From: Thalassobellus citreus
GTDB lineage: Bacteria; Bacteroidota; Bacteroidia; Flavobacteriales; Flavobacteriaceae
Direction of reading: 5' to 3'
Assembly: GCF_044385915.1 (NCBI RefSeq)
Contig: NZ_JBISCC010000127.1
Coordinates: 248,001 to 312,000, forward strand
Length of the DNA: 64,000 bases
The position numbers and the translations under genes were made by a program. Below, piece by piece: positions 52,355 through 61,066 of the stretch (position 1 is the stretch's first letter; every line of letters begins with the position of its first letter). Under the pieces are notes generated by a model. The model saw only the letters and a program-made list of their open reading frames with translations, was not told where the DNA came from and ran no database searches.

Positions 52355-53267
52355 CGGTCTTTAGTTTATCAGATTCAACATTTGCTTTAGCTATAGGTTC
52401 AACCTTTTTTACCTTTTCAACTTTTGGTTCAACTTTCTTAACCTTTTTCTTCGGGAAATTTGTTTCTATAATAGAATGTGTAGGACATACATCCACACAT
52501 TTTCTACATAACGTACAGGCTACAGGATCTATATATGCTAAGTTGTTAGACATGTCTATAGCGTCTTTAGGACAAATATCTTCACATTTAGAGCATCCAA
52601 TACAAGCCACTGCACACGATTTTTTTGCAATACCAGCTTTGTCTTGATTCAAGCAGCCAACAAATATTTTTAAATCTCTTTTGTGTTTAGGGCGCATTTC
52701 AATAATGTCTCTCGGACAGGCTTCAGCGCAGGCACCACAAGACGTACATTTATCAGTGATTATAACCGGGAGTCCGGTAGTTTCATCCATGTACATGGCA
52801 TCGAATTTACAGACAGCTACACAATCGCCATCGCCTAAACAACCATATTGGCAATCGGTTTCCCCACTATAAATCATTGCAGATATAGCACAATTTCTAG
52901 GACCTTGATATTCGGTAGTTTTTGGTCGTACCTCACAACTACCTTGACAGAGTAAAACGGCAAGAGTAGGATCTTTTTCTGTAACTTCTTTTCCTAAAAC
53001 GGTAGCTACTTCTTTCATAACATCGTTGCCTCCTACAGGGCAAAAAAGATCTGAAATATCATCAGAGCTAACCAATTTTTCGGCGAAAGCTTTACAACCA
53101 GGAGAGCCACAACCACCACAATTGGCAGCTGGTAATAACTCATCAACTTCTCCTATTAAAGGATCTTCATAAACATAGAATTTTTTAGAAACTACATATA
53201 GTACAATAGCTGCAATGATACCCAAGGAAGCTAATAAGAAAACACTATTTAAAACGGATTCAGACAT
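52347..53267 (-). CDS. rnfB: Rnf complex subunit B
   Basis: A 306-residue ferredoxin-accepting subunit with an N-terminal membrane helix (about residues 7-25), a 4Fe-4S domain (LLPAANCGGCGSPGCKAFAEKL) and several later clusters (CTSCGACAEACPRD, CIGCSKCEDICPKD, CTLCRKCVDVCPTH), about eight in total. The last 35 residues are a Lys/Val/Glu tail (KKVKKVEPKVEKVKKVEP) of unknown use. It follows the RseC-like gene by 5 bases. Confidence 0.95.
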   Translation of the reverse strand: MSESVLNSVFLLASLGIIAAIVLYVVSKKFYVYEDPLIGEVDELLPAANCGGCGSPGCKAFAEKLVSSDDISDLFCPVGGNDVMKEVATVLGKEVTEKDPTLAVLLCQGSCEVRPKTTEYQGPRNCAISAMIYSGETDCQYGCLGDGDCVAVCKFDAMYMDETTGLPVIITDKCTSCGACAEACPRDIIEMRPKHKRDLKIFVGCLNQDKAGIAKKSCAVACIGCSKCEDICPKDAIDMSNNLAYIDPVACTLCRKCVDVCPTHSIIETNFPKKKVKKVEPKVEKVKKVEPIAKANVESDKLKTDA

Positions 53268-53272
53268 GCTAA

Positions 53273-53701
53273 TTATATTTTTAGTATGGAAATTTTAAAG
53301 GCACTTTTTAATGTGTTTTTTAAAAAGTAGAGCGTTAAATAATAAGGGATTAATATGGCAAGTGATAACAGTCCTGCTATCCATTCTTTTAAATAAATAG
53401 AAGCAATTATTAACGTGAAAAACATTAATATAAATGGAAAAACATAAGCCCAAAACACGGCTTTAAAACCAAGTGCTTTTTTTAAAGCAACACGAACAGG
53501 TTCATTAATTTTATAACAATCATCAAGGTTTGCTATTTCAATGTTTTTAGTATTAGATTCTGAAATACCACAAGCAGCCTTAGCTCGACAAGATTCGCAA
53601 TGAACGTTTTGTTCTAAGGAAACCACAATAGATTCATCTCCAATTTTAGAGACAACACCAGCGTGGGTAAATGTGTTTTTATTTGATGATTGAGAATTCA
53701 T
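53273..53701 (-). CDS. rseC: RseC/SoxR-reducing-system family protein
   Basis: A 142-residue membrane protein with a cytoplasmic Cys-rich part (NVHCESCRAKAACGIS, residues about 32-47), and two membrane helices (about 75-115). RseC is often found at the head of rnf operons and is thought to help assemble or regulate the complex. Here it begins the operon rseC-rnfB-C-D-G-E-A. Confidence 0.9.
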   Translation of the reverse strand: MNSQSSNKNTFTHAGVVSKIGDESIVVSLEQNVHCESCRAKAACGISESNTKNIEIANLDDCYKINEPVRVALKKALGFKAVFWAYVFPFILMFFTLIIASIYLKEWIAGLLSLAILIPYYLTLYFLKNTLKSAFKISILKI

Positions 53702-53765
53702 AAATACATTTCATTATTTTAAGAAATTCATATTGTAAAATTAATCTATTGACTTAGGTAATTTT

Positions 53766-53779
53766 ATGACTTATGTTAG
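53766..53779. promoter_or_regulatory. Degenerate TGA-N6-TCA-like site in the rnf/ferredoxin divergent region
   Basis: ATGACTTATGTTAG has one mismatch to TGA-N6-TCA and closely matches the site at 45126-45139 (ATGACTTTTGTCAC). It lies 65-78 bases upstream of rseC on the other strand. Confidence 0.3.
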
Positions 53780-53911
53780 CTTTGATATTGAAGAATTATT
53801 AATTTTAATCTAAAAAAATATTTACAAATTGCTCCTGAGACATTGTTTTTGCTGATAATTCAATTGTCTACTAATTTAGTAGGATTAATAGTTTAATTGA
53901 AATTATTTACT

Positions 53912-53919
53912 TATTTTTG
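53912..53919 (+). promoter_or_regulatory. Candidate -7 box for the [2Fe-2S] ferredoxin gene
   Basis: TATTTTTG followed by CC matches TAnnTTTG, 17 bases before the start codon. Confidence 0.45.
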
Positions 53920-53936
53920 CCACTTAAAATTTTTGA

Positions 53937-54266
53937 ATGTCAGATATTACAATAAAAATAACAGATAGAGATGGTGTAGCACATACGTTGCTAGCGCCAA
54001 CAGATATGGCTATGAACCTTATGGAGGTTGTACGGTCTTATGAATTAGCCCCAGAAGGCACTATTGGAGTTTGTGGTGGTATGGCAATGTGTGCTTCTTG
54101 TCAATGTTACGTAACTAGTGAAACAGAGTTGCCTGAAATGGGTGATGATGAAGAAGCCATGCTTTCTGAAGCTTTTGATGTTAAAGACAATTCTCGTTTA
54201 GGTTGTCAAATACAAATGACACCAGAAATGGAAGGTCTTGAAGTAGAGCTTGCTCCTGAGAGTTAA
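53937..54266 (+). CDS. [2Fe-2S] ferredoxin
   Basis: A 109-residue adrenodoxin-type ferredoxin. The cluster ligands are Cys46, Cys52 and Cys55 (GVCGGMAMCASCQC, with an extra Cys57) and Cys90 (SRLGCQIQM). The protein is strongly acidic. It is divergent from the rnf operon and its last 4 bases overlap the convergent metallophosphoesterase gene. Its partner is unknown; cytochrome P450 or Fe-S assembly reactions are typical uses. Confidence 0.92.
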   Translation: MSDITIKITDRDGVAHTLLAPTDMAMNLMEVVRSYELAPEGTIGVCGGMAMCASCQCYVTSETELPEMGDDEEAMLSEAFDVKDNSRLGCQIQMTPEMEGLEVELAPES

Positions 54267-55159
54267 AAGTTTTTATAGTCTAATAATTTTCTTGGGCCTT
54301 CAAGTAGTGTTTTTACAATTTGAAGTGTGCCATCATCTTTTGTGGCAATATGCCATTTTATAAGAGAAATGGTTCCGTTTTCAATTTCAATACCTGTAAT
54401 ACTTCGTGGATGAACACAGCTACCATCGTTAAAGAAAGCAATGTCTCCAGGTTCGGGAAACCGAGGTCGGTGAGTATGTCCAACAATGGTTAGTAAGTTG
54501 TTGTTGTCTGAAATCCATTTTTTTGTTCTACGCTCTACTTTAATAAGTTCTTTGTAGTTTTTTGCAGGACTTGTTGGGTCTGCTATTCCCATAACATTTA
54601 AGGGTTTCCAAAGAATACGTACCATAAAGCGACTCCATTTCCAGAATAAGAAATTCCACCAATCGGCTTGATGCCCATGTGTTAAAAACACTTCTTGTTT
54701 TGTTTCGGTGTGTTTTAAGATAATGCCTTCATGGTATGTAATGTCTCCAAAAAGTTCTACATCTTCACCTGTTTTCGCATCAAAATAAGTAGATAAATGT
54801 TTTTTTACATAATCTGGATTTCTGTAAACCATATCATGGTTTCCCCAAATCATATGTAATCTATCTGCTTTATGAAATAGTTTCATAAGCATATACACAT
54901 TTTTATGTGCATTTAAAATAGAGCTGAATGATATGTTTTCCCATAATTCATCACCATCGCCAATTTCGCAATATTGAAATCCTTCAGCATAATAATGCTT
55001 TAATGCATGAAAATATATATTTCTATTATTGGCAAAATCGTCGGCAAAACTATTATCGCCACGGTGGCAATCGCTAAATAGTATAAATTTGCTCTGATCA
55101 TCAAAGTGAATCAATTTAGCTTTTTTGTAAGCGTTATCTAATCTAGATTTTGAAGACAT
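54263..55159 (-). CDS. Metallophosphoesterase (calcineurin-like)
   Basis: A 298-residue protein with the whole metallophosphoesterase metal set: SDCHRGDNSF, IGDGDELWEN, WGNHD, LTHGHQAD and GHTHRPRF. It resembles the UDP-2,3-diacylglucosamine hydrolase-like group but is longer and no lipid A genes adjoin. No signal peptide. Substrate unknown. Confidence 0.87.
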   Translation of the reverse strand: MSSKSRLDNAYKKAKLIHFDDQSKFILFSDCHRGDNSFADDFANNRNIYFHALKHYYAEGFQYCEIGDGDELWENISFSSILNAHKNVYMLMKLFHKADRLHMIWGNHDMVYRNPDYVKKHLSTYFDAKTGEDVELFGDITYHEGIILKHTETKQEVFLTHGHQADWWNFLFWKWSRFMVRILWKPLNVMGIADPTSPAKNYKELIKVERRTKKWISDNNNLLTIVGHTHRPRFPEPGDIAFFNDGSCVHPRSITGIEIENGTISLIKWHIATKDDGTLQIVKTLLEGPRKLLDYKNF

Positions 55160-55177
55160 GAAGTAAATATAAACAAA

Positions 55178-55206
55178 AAAATGCTTCTCAATTTGAGAAG
55201 CATTTT
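55178..55206 (-). terminator. Inverted repeat between the phosphoesterase and 1149-residue genes
   Basis: AAAATGCTTCTCAA (55178-55191) and TTGAGAAGCATTTT (55193-55206) form a nearly uninterrupted 14-base inverted repeat. On the minus strand it is followed by a T-run (TTTTGTTT), so it fits as terminator of the large gene. Confidence 0.75.
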
Positions 55207-55234
55207 AAAAATTATATTAATTATTTTAAACAAT

Positions 55235-55266
55235 ACCGCTTTCGAAAGAATCTAGCGGTTTTTTTA
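55235..55266 (+). terminator. Second hairpin downstream of the 1149-residue gene
   Basis: ACCGCT (55235-55240) pairs with AGCGGT (55254-55259), followed on the plus strand by TTTTTTT. No plus-strand gene ends here, so it may simply block antisense reading or act as part of the minus-strand 3' end. Confidence 0.5.
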
Positions 55267-55276
55267 ATACGTAGCC

Positions 55277-58200
55277 TTATTTTTTAAATAAAGGATCTAC
55301 TCCAATTGTACCAACTAAGCGGTTTAAATAATCTGGAGATTTCGCATTGTTGTATAATTTGTTAGTAGCATCTAAACGCTTATTAATGTTCATCTCTTCT
55401 ACTAAAACATCATTGTGAGGATCTTCTATAAATGATTTTAAATAGTCTACTTGAGAACCATAATATTCAATATCCTTTTGTTGTTTTAATGCTAGTCTTT
55501 CTTTGTACCAATCTGTACTTATTATGTAGCTTCTGTCAAAATACTTTCGTAACTCTGGGTCACTAATGTCTTTGCCTTCGTAATTTCCATAAGCCATAAT
55601 ATTCAATAGAATTTTTAATGGTGGAATAGCTGCCTCAATACTTCCGTCTTCAAAATAGTTTAATGCAACTTTTTGTTGTGCTTCGGTAATGTTTTTAATA
55701 CCATCAACAAAATCTTCTAAATTTTGTAATTCTGGTTTTAGCATACGCTCATTAAATACAGCTGTAGGTTCATCAAACAGTCTATTTAAACATAATAAAG
55801 AGAATGTTTTTGTAATTCTGTATCCTAAACGGCTAGCTAATATTTTCTCACCATTATGTTCAAAATCTTCAATTTTTTCTAAAGATCCGTTTGCAATTAA
55901 ATTTTGAGGATCTCTGTCTTCTGGTGCCATTCTAGCCCAAATTTCTGGAATTAATAAACTGACATCATGGTCTATTTTGTTTTCTGCACCAACATATCCA
56001 GCTGCTGTACTAAATCCATTAGACTCTGTTAAGATATGCGATAATAAAGCATTATTTAAATCTGTTGTAGGCGTAAGCATGTTAAACGGAGCCTTAGTTA
56101 ATGCACCCTCTGATCCTGCTCCTGTAGTTGATGGCGATTTACCTGTTAAACTACAAATAAAATCCATAAATAACTCAGGAGTTTCCTGGTAATGAATTGG
56201 GTTGTATACAGCTAATGGTCTAATACCAGCTTCGCGGTCTGCAGGGTTGTTTCTTCTACCAGGTAAAACCGCGTTTACAACATGAATTACAGGGTCTTCA
56301 GGCTTAATTTTTCTTTTTAAACGTACCCCAATATCAGAAATGTATGTAGCTTCGGTTTCGTTATAGACTTGATTTGGTTCTAAATAACGTGGATTTTTAG
56401 TTGGTTCTCCATCTACAATTCTTGGGTGAGATGGTAATACAAATTGTATGTCTTCATCTTCACTATTTATAATTTCCTTTATAAAGTCTTGAACTGGTTG
56501 TGTGTATTTATCATAATTAATGGTGTCTTCGTAAATTTCTATGGCATCTTTTTTAGTTAACTTTTCATAGTTTGTTAAGAATCTACCATCAGAAATAATA
56601 TCTAATTCTGCACCTTTATCATAACCTCTTACAATAGCTTCATCTGGTCTTTGGAATAGATGCGCCTCACAGTTTGTTAGTACTTTTACACTTTTATTAG
56701 GATACTCTATGTTTAAATTTTTAAACTTCTCTCTTGGAAGTGTTATTGACGCTGTAATATCATCTTCGGTTTGAATTTTTTCACATGCTGAAAAATCTGA
56801 ACGTAATTTATTCAACATCCAATTCCCTTCTTGATTAAATCCTATTCTAACATAACTACCAACTACAGGTGTGTGATTGTAAATTAATGAAGTGCCTTTT
56901 ACACCGTTTATAATTTCAACAGTCATCATGTCTTTCCAATTAAGATTGGCACCATGAGCTTGTCTAAACAAACGTTTTACAAATAACACTAAAGAGCGCA
57001 CATGTACAGGGATGTTTTTTAACCACTCGTTAAACTCATCTGAGTTTTCTTCAGAAGGTGTTAATAATTTTACAACAGATCCTAAAGTTCTTTTCTCGCT
57101 TAAGAATGATCTTGATTTTGGTCTGTTAGAGTTTTTATCTTTCCATCTTGTTGAATAGTTAAATTCAATAATTTCATCAGCTTTCTTAAAATCTTCTTCT
57201 ATATCATGAATGTTAAATCTGCTATAAGTAATAGCATTTTGCATAGATTTAGAAATCTCCGATTTACCTCCACCAGAAACTGTACATGGTTTGTGGCAAA
57301 ACACTCCTTCTGGATACGTTTCTATAATACGCCATAAATTGATAGATTCATGCTTTTCAAGTCTAAGTTTATTTCCTGATGGATGAACGTAAGTTTTAAA
57401 AGGAGATAATTTTAAACTTTGTTCTTTACCTTCATAGTTCCAGCTAATACTGTTGGTGTTTGTATTGAAATAAGACGATTCAGGAATATAAACTACATTC
57501 GGGTAATTTTTGTCTACGGCGTAGTTTTCAGGTTTAACTTCAATTCTGTCTGCTAATAAGGTTTTAACATTTTCAAAAGTATGATCTAGTCCGTAATATT
57601 TAAAATAATCATTACAGTTTACGGTATCTCCCATAACACGTCTAGCATAAGCTATGGCACCACCAGCATGTTCTTCTTCAACTAAACCAAAAAGGTTTGC
57701 AGAATAACTTATTTGAGTCTTTATTTCTTTTTTTGAATATCCATAGTAGTTGTCGGCAATTAAAGTAACCACAACACCTCTATCATCTCTACAAGTAATT
57801 TTGAAAGCGCCACCGTCGTTATAAAGTTCGTTTTCATCTTTCCAGCACATACCATCTTTTTTCTGACGCTCTGTGGCATCATCAAAATGAGGTAAACCAA
57901 CATCTTTCTTTTTAAGTTTTAATAATTGTGGCGCAAGAATAATACATCCTGTATGTCCTGTCCAGTGTTCTGGATCTAGTGCAGCATCATTATGTGCTAA
58001 ATTAGGGTTTCCTGCATTACCAAAAATGTTTTCAACAAAGTCTAAATTACTTACTAAAGTACCAGGAGCAAAGAATCGAACTTCTAAAGATTTTTCAGAA
58101 AGAACTCCTTTTACTTCAGGACACACAACGGGTCTTAAAAGCATAGAAACCATAGTTTTGGCTTTCTCTTCTTGATTTGAAGTAAATGGTAAGGTATTTA

Positions 58201-58726
58201 AATCATCAGAAGGTTTGAATGCAGCATTTAAAAAGTGTGCTAAAACCACTCTAGGTACTTCTTTTTTGTCTAATGGAACCGGAAGTGGGCCTTCAACAAT
58301 ATGAAAGGTTCCTTTGGTGGTTCTTTTATCGTGTAAGGGATTGTTTAAAATACCTTGTTTTAGTCTTTTAGAGTTTACTAAATCACTTTCAAATGAATTC
58401 CCGTCTGGTGGTAAACTAGCTTCTCTTGCTTGCCCCTTTTTGGATAGTATTAAAGTGTTATTTGGAATTACAAACGATTTATCGACAGTTACATCTTTTA
58501 AATAATCGTTTATAAATTTTTGAATTCGTGAATCAGCAGGACAATGATGGCTTGCTAAAAGTCTTGATTTCTCACGTATACTTCTTATTAAGCCTTTTGA
58601 AAGCGCTTCAAATTTTGGGTCACAAAATTTTTCATCATTTTTATCACTGTCTTTGTAAATAGGTTGCCCTAAAGAAGCTAATTGTAAATTTATAAATTGA
58701 ACAATGTCTTTTCTTGATTCTTTCAT
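55277..58726 (-). CDS. Large cytoplasmic protein, candidate PPi-type PEP carboxykinase
   Basis: An 1149-residue protein without signal peptide or membrane helices. I do not recognise a standard domain with certainty. Its size and several glycine-rich motifs (VSGGGKSEISKS near residue 488; SPSTTGAGSEGALTKAPFN near 865-883; HAGGAIAYARRVMGD near 352) recall the pyrophosphate-dependent PEP carboxykinases known from Entamoeba histolytica and Propionibacterium freudenreichii, which have about 1100-1200 residues. These make oxaloacetate and PPi from PEP, CO2 and phosphate. The position beside PFOR, Kor and Rnf genes would suit such a role. The call is inference from memory, not a search. Confidence 0.5.
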   Translation of the reverse strand: MKESRKDIVQFINLQLASLGQPIYKDSDKNDEKFCDPKFEALSKGLIRSIREKSRLLASHHCPADSRIQKFINDYLKDVTVDKSFVIPNNTLILSKKGQAREASLPPDGNSFESDLVNSKRLKQGILNNPLHDKRTTKGTFHIVEGPLPVPLDKKEVPRVVLAHFLNAAFKPSDDLNTLPFTSNQEEKAKTMVSMLLRPVVCPEVKGVLSEKSLEVRFFAPGTLVSNLDFVENIFGNAGNPNLAHNDAALDPEHWTGHTGCIILAPQLLKLKKKDVGLPHFDDATERQKKDGMCWKDENELYNDGGAFKITCRDDRGVVVTLIADNYYGYSKKEIKTQISYSANLFGLVEEEHAGGAIAYARRVMGDTVNCNDYFKYYGLDHTFENVKTLLADRIEVKPENYAVDKNYPNVVYIPESSYFNTNTNSISWNYEGKEQSLKLSPFKTYVHPSGNKLRLEKHESINLWRIIETYPEGVFCHKPCTVSGGGKSEISKSMQNAITYSRFNIHDIEEDFKKADEIIEFNYSTRWKDKNSNRPKSRSFLSEKRTLGSVVKLLTPSEENSDEFNEWLKNIPVHVRSLVLFVKRLFRQAHGANLNWKDMMTVEIINGVKGTSLIYNHTPVVGSYVRIGFNQEGNWMLNKLRSDFSACEKIQTEDDITASITLPREKFKNLNIEYPNKSVKVLTNCEAHLFQRPDEAIVRGYDKGAELDIISDGRFLTNYEKLTKKDAIEIYEDTINYDKYTQPVQDFIKEIINSEDEDIQFVLPSHPRIVDGEPTKNPRYLEPNQVYNETEATYISDIGVRLKRKIKPEDPVIHVVNAVLPGRRNNPADREAGIRPLAVYNPIHYQETPELFMDFICSLTGKSPSTTGAGSEGALTKAPFNMLTPTTDLNNALLSHILTESNGFSTAAGYVGAENKIDHDVSLLIPEIWARMAPEDRDPQNLIANGSLEKIEDFEHNGEKILASRLGYRITKTFSLLCLNRLFDEPTAVFNERMLKPELQNLEDFVDGIKNITEAQQKVALNYFEDGSIEAAIPPLKILLNIMAYGNYEGKDISDPELRKYFDRSYIISTDWYKERLALKQQKDIEYYGSQVDYLKSFIEDPHNDVLVEEMNINKRLDATNKLYNNAKSPDYLNRLVGTIGVDPLFKK

Positions 58727-58842
58727 AGTCTTTAAAAGGTTAAATAATTTAATGTCAGCGACAAATTTAAGTCATGAATTATTTTAAAAACCTGTCGAAA
58801 GTCAGTTATTTAATAAATTTTAGTTGTTAAGGTTCTTTGTGT

Positions 58843-58856
58843 GTGATATTAATCAT
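58843..58856. promoter_or_regulatory. TGA-N6-TCA palindrome upstream of the 1149-residue gene
   Basis: GTGATATTAATCAT: a complete TGA-TATTAA-TCA palindrome, 117-130 bases upstream of the start on the minus strand. The rest of the 208-base gap (58727-58934) holds nothing else that I recognise. Confidence 0.4.
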
Positions 58857-58934
58857 ACAAAAAATAAGTTGGGTGTTTGGTATTAGTTATGTAAGTCTAA
58901 TACCAGTAAGTATTAATTTATAATAAAAAGAAAA

Positions 58935-60113
58935 TTATTTAAAAGCGTTTAATCCAGTAATATCAAGACCCGTAATTAACAAGTGAATATCATGTGTGCC
59001 TTCATAAGTAATAACGCTTTCTAAATTCATAGAGTGACGCATAATACTATATTCGCCTGTAATTCCCATGCCACCTAGCATTTGTCTAGCTTCTCTAGCA
59101 ATATTTATTGCCATATCTACATTATTACGTTTAGCCATAGATATTTGAGCAGAAGTTGCTTTTCCGTTATTACGTAAAACACCTAAACGCCAAGTTAAAA
59201 GTTGAGCTTTGGTAATTTCTGTAATCATTTCTGCTAATTTTTTTTGCTGTAGTTGAAATTGGCCAATAGGTTTTCCAAATTGCAAACGTTCTTTGCTATA
59301 ACGTAAAGCGGTGTCATAACAATCCATGGCTGCACCAATAGCGCCCCAAGCAATACCATAGCGTGCAGAATCTAAACAACCAAGTGGTGCTCCTAATCCA
59401 GATTTGTTAGGTAATAAGTTTTCTTTAGGTACTTTAACATTATCAAAAATAAGCTCGCCAGTAGCGCTTGCGCGTAAAGACCATTTATTATGTGTTTCAG
59501 GGGTAGTAAAGCCTTCCATCCCGCGTTCTACTATCAACCCATGAATACGTCCAGTTTCATTTTTAGCCCAAACCACTGCAATTTGAGCAAAAGGTGCATT
59601 ACTAATCCACATTTTAGCGCCATTTAATAAATAATGGTCGCCCATATCTTTAAAATTAGTAACCATTCCACTTGGGTTACTACCATGATCTGGCTCGGTT
59701 AAACCAAAACACCCCATCCATTCGCCACTAGCTAATTTTGGTAAATACTTTTGACGTTGGGCTTCATTGCCATATTTCCAAATAGGATACATAACTAAAC
59801 TAGACTGTACTGAAGCTGTACTACGAATACCAGAATCGCCTCGTTCTATTTCTTGCATAATTAAACCATAAGAAATTTGATCTAAGCCTGCACCACCATA
59901 TTCCATGGGAATGTATGGCCCAAATGCTCCAATTTCAGCCAAACCATTTATAATTTGTTTGGGGAATTCAGCTTTTTGAGCATACTCTTCTATAATTGGA
60001 GACACTTCACGTTTTACCCATTCGCGAGCAGCATCACGAACTAATTTATGCTCATCGGTTAATAATTCGTCAAGATTATAATAATCTGGTGCTTCAAATA
60101 AATCTGGTTTCAT
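58935..60113 (-). CDS. Acyl-CoA dehydrogenase, glutaryl-CoA dehydrogenase-like
   Basis: A 392-residue FAD enzyme. GCFGLTEPDHGSNPSGM is the FAD-contact segment, and the catalytic Glu lies in TYEGTHDIHLLITG near residue 375. SGIRSTASVQSSLVMYPIWKYG is characteristic of glutaryl-CoA dehydrogenase, which oxidises and decarboxylates glutaryl-CoA to crotonyl-CoA in lysine and tryptophan breakdown. It lacks electron-transfer flavoprotein genes nearby. Together with the saccharopine dehydrogenase family gene it points to lysine use. Confidence 0.88.
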   Translation of the reverse strand: MKPDLFEAPDYYNLDELLTDEHKLVRDAAREWVKREVSPIIEEYAQKAEFPKQIINGLAEIGAFGPYIPMEYGGAGLDQISYGLIMQEIERGDSGIRSTASVQSSLVMYPIWKYGNEAQRQKYLPKLASGEWMGCFGLTEPDHGSNPSGMVTNFKDMGDHYLLNGAKMWISNAPFAQIAVVWAKNETGRIHGLIVERGMEGFTTPETHNKWSLRASATGELIFDNVKVPKENLLPNKSGLGAPLGCLDSARYGIAWGAIGAAMDCYDTALRYSKERLQFGKPIGQFQLQQKKLAEMITEITKAQLLTWRLGVLRNNGKATSAQISMAKRNNVDMAINIAREARQMLGGMGITGEYSIMRHSMNLESVITYEGTHDIHLLITGLDITGLNAFK

Positions 60114-60211
60114 CTAGATTAAATTAAAAGGTTTTAATGGGATAATCCTTTGTGTTTTTAACAAAAATATCGCTATATCCTCTCAAATTTAATTAATATT
60201 TACCGATTTAG

Positions 60212-60928
60212 TTACATTTTTAAATAAAAATCTTTGGTAAGGTTAATGTAGTCTTCAGTATATTGATGACGTTCTGTTTCAACAATTAACTCATTAATAT
60301 TTATATCGCTTTCGCGGAAAGAGAATTCCAAAAGACTTCGTTTGATTTCTGAATTTGGATTTCCTTTAATATGGAGTGTTTTATTAAGTAAAAGATTATG
60401 TTTTGAAGCTAATTCAATAAAGGAAATTTCTTCTTTAAAAGGAATGATTACCGAGAAAACACCATCTTCAGATAATAGTTTTGAAACACTCTCAATTAAG
60501 TGTTCGAAAGGCATGGCATCGTTAAATCTGGCTAAATCACGTTGTGTGTTTTCTGTTTTAAAATCTTCAGAATAAAATGGCGGATTTGAAATAATAAGAT
60601 CGTATTTGTCTTCAATTTCTGCTGTAAATTCTTCTAAAGAAGCATGATAACCAAAAAGGCGATCTCCCCAAGGCGACTGTTCAAAATTATCAACACATTG
60701 TTCGTAAGTGTTATCATCAATTTCAATAGCATCAATAAGTTCTGCATCACATCTTTGAGCAAGCATTAAAGCTAAAATACCTGTGCCTGCACCAATATCT
60801 AAAATAGAAAAAGGGTTGTGTTTTATAGATGACCATGCGCCAAGTAATACTCCATCTGTACCAACTTTCATAGCACATTGGTCTTGGTTTATTTCGAATT
60901 TTTTGAACAGAAAAGGTTTTTTAGACAT
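60212..60928 (-). CDS. trmN6: tRNA1(Val) A37 N6-methyltransferase
   Basis: A 238-residue SAM methyltransferase of the YfiC/TrmN6 family. SAM motif ILDIGAGTGILALMLAQR and the N6-adenine motif NPPFYSED are present. The frame extends to 61012, adding 28 hydrophobic residues that are unlike the family; ATG 60928 (MSKKPFLFKKFEINQDQCAMKVGTDGVLLG-type start) is used. It is commonly near rimM in this phylum. Confidence 0.9.
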   Translation of the reverse strand: MSKKPFLFKKFEINQDQCAMKVGTDGVLLGAWSSIKHNPFSILDIGAGTGILALMLAQRCDAELIDAIEIDDNTYEQCVDNFEQSPWGDRLFGYHASLEEFTAEIEDKYDLIISNPPFYSEDFKTENTQRDLARFNDAMPFEHLIESVSKLLSEDGVFSVIIPFKEEISFIELASKHNLLLNKTLHIKGNPNSEIKRSLLEFSFRESDININELIVETERHQYTEDYINLTKDFYLKM

Positions 60929-61066
60929 GATTTTTTTGTAAATTACGCAATAGTAAAAATAAAATGTTAAAACTGAATAAATTATGTTAAATAATATACT
61001 AAAGACATCCAATTTAGGTTGTGTTTAACGTATATTAAGCGTCTAATTATAAAATACTGAATAGTT

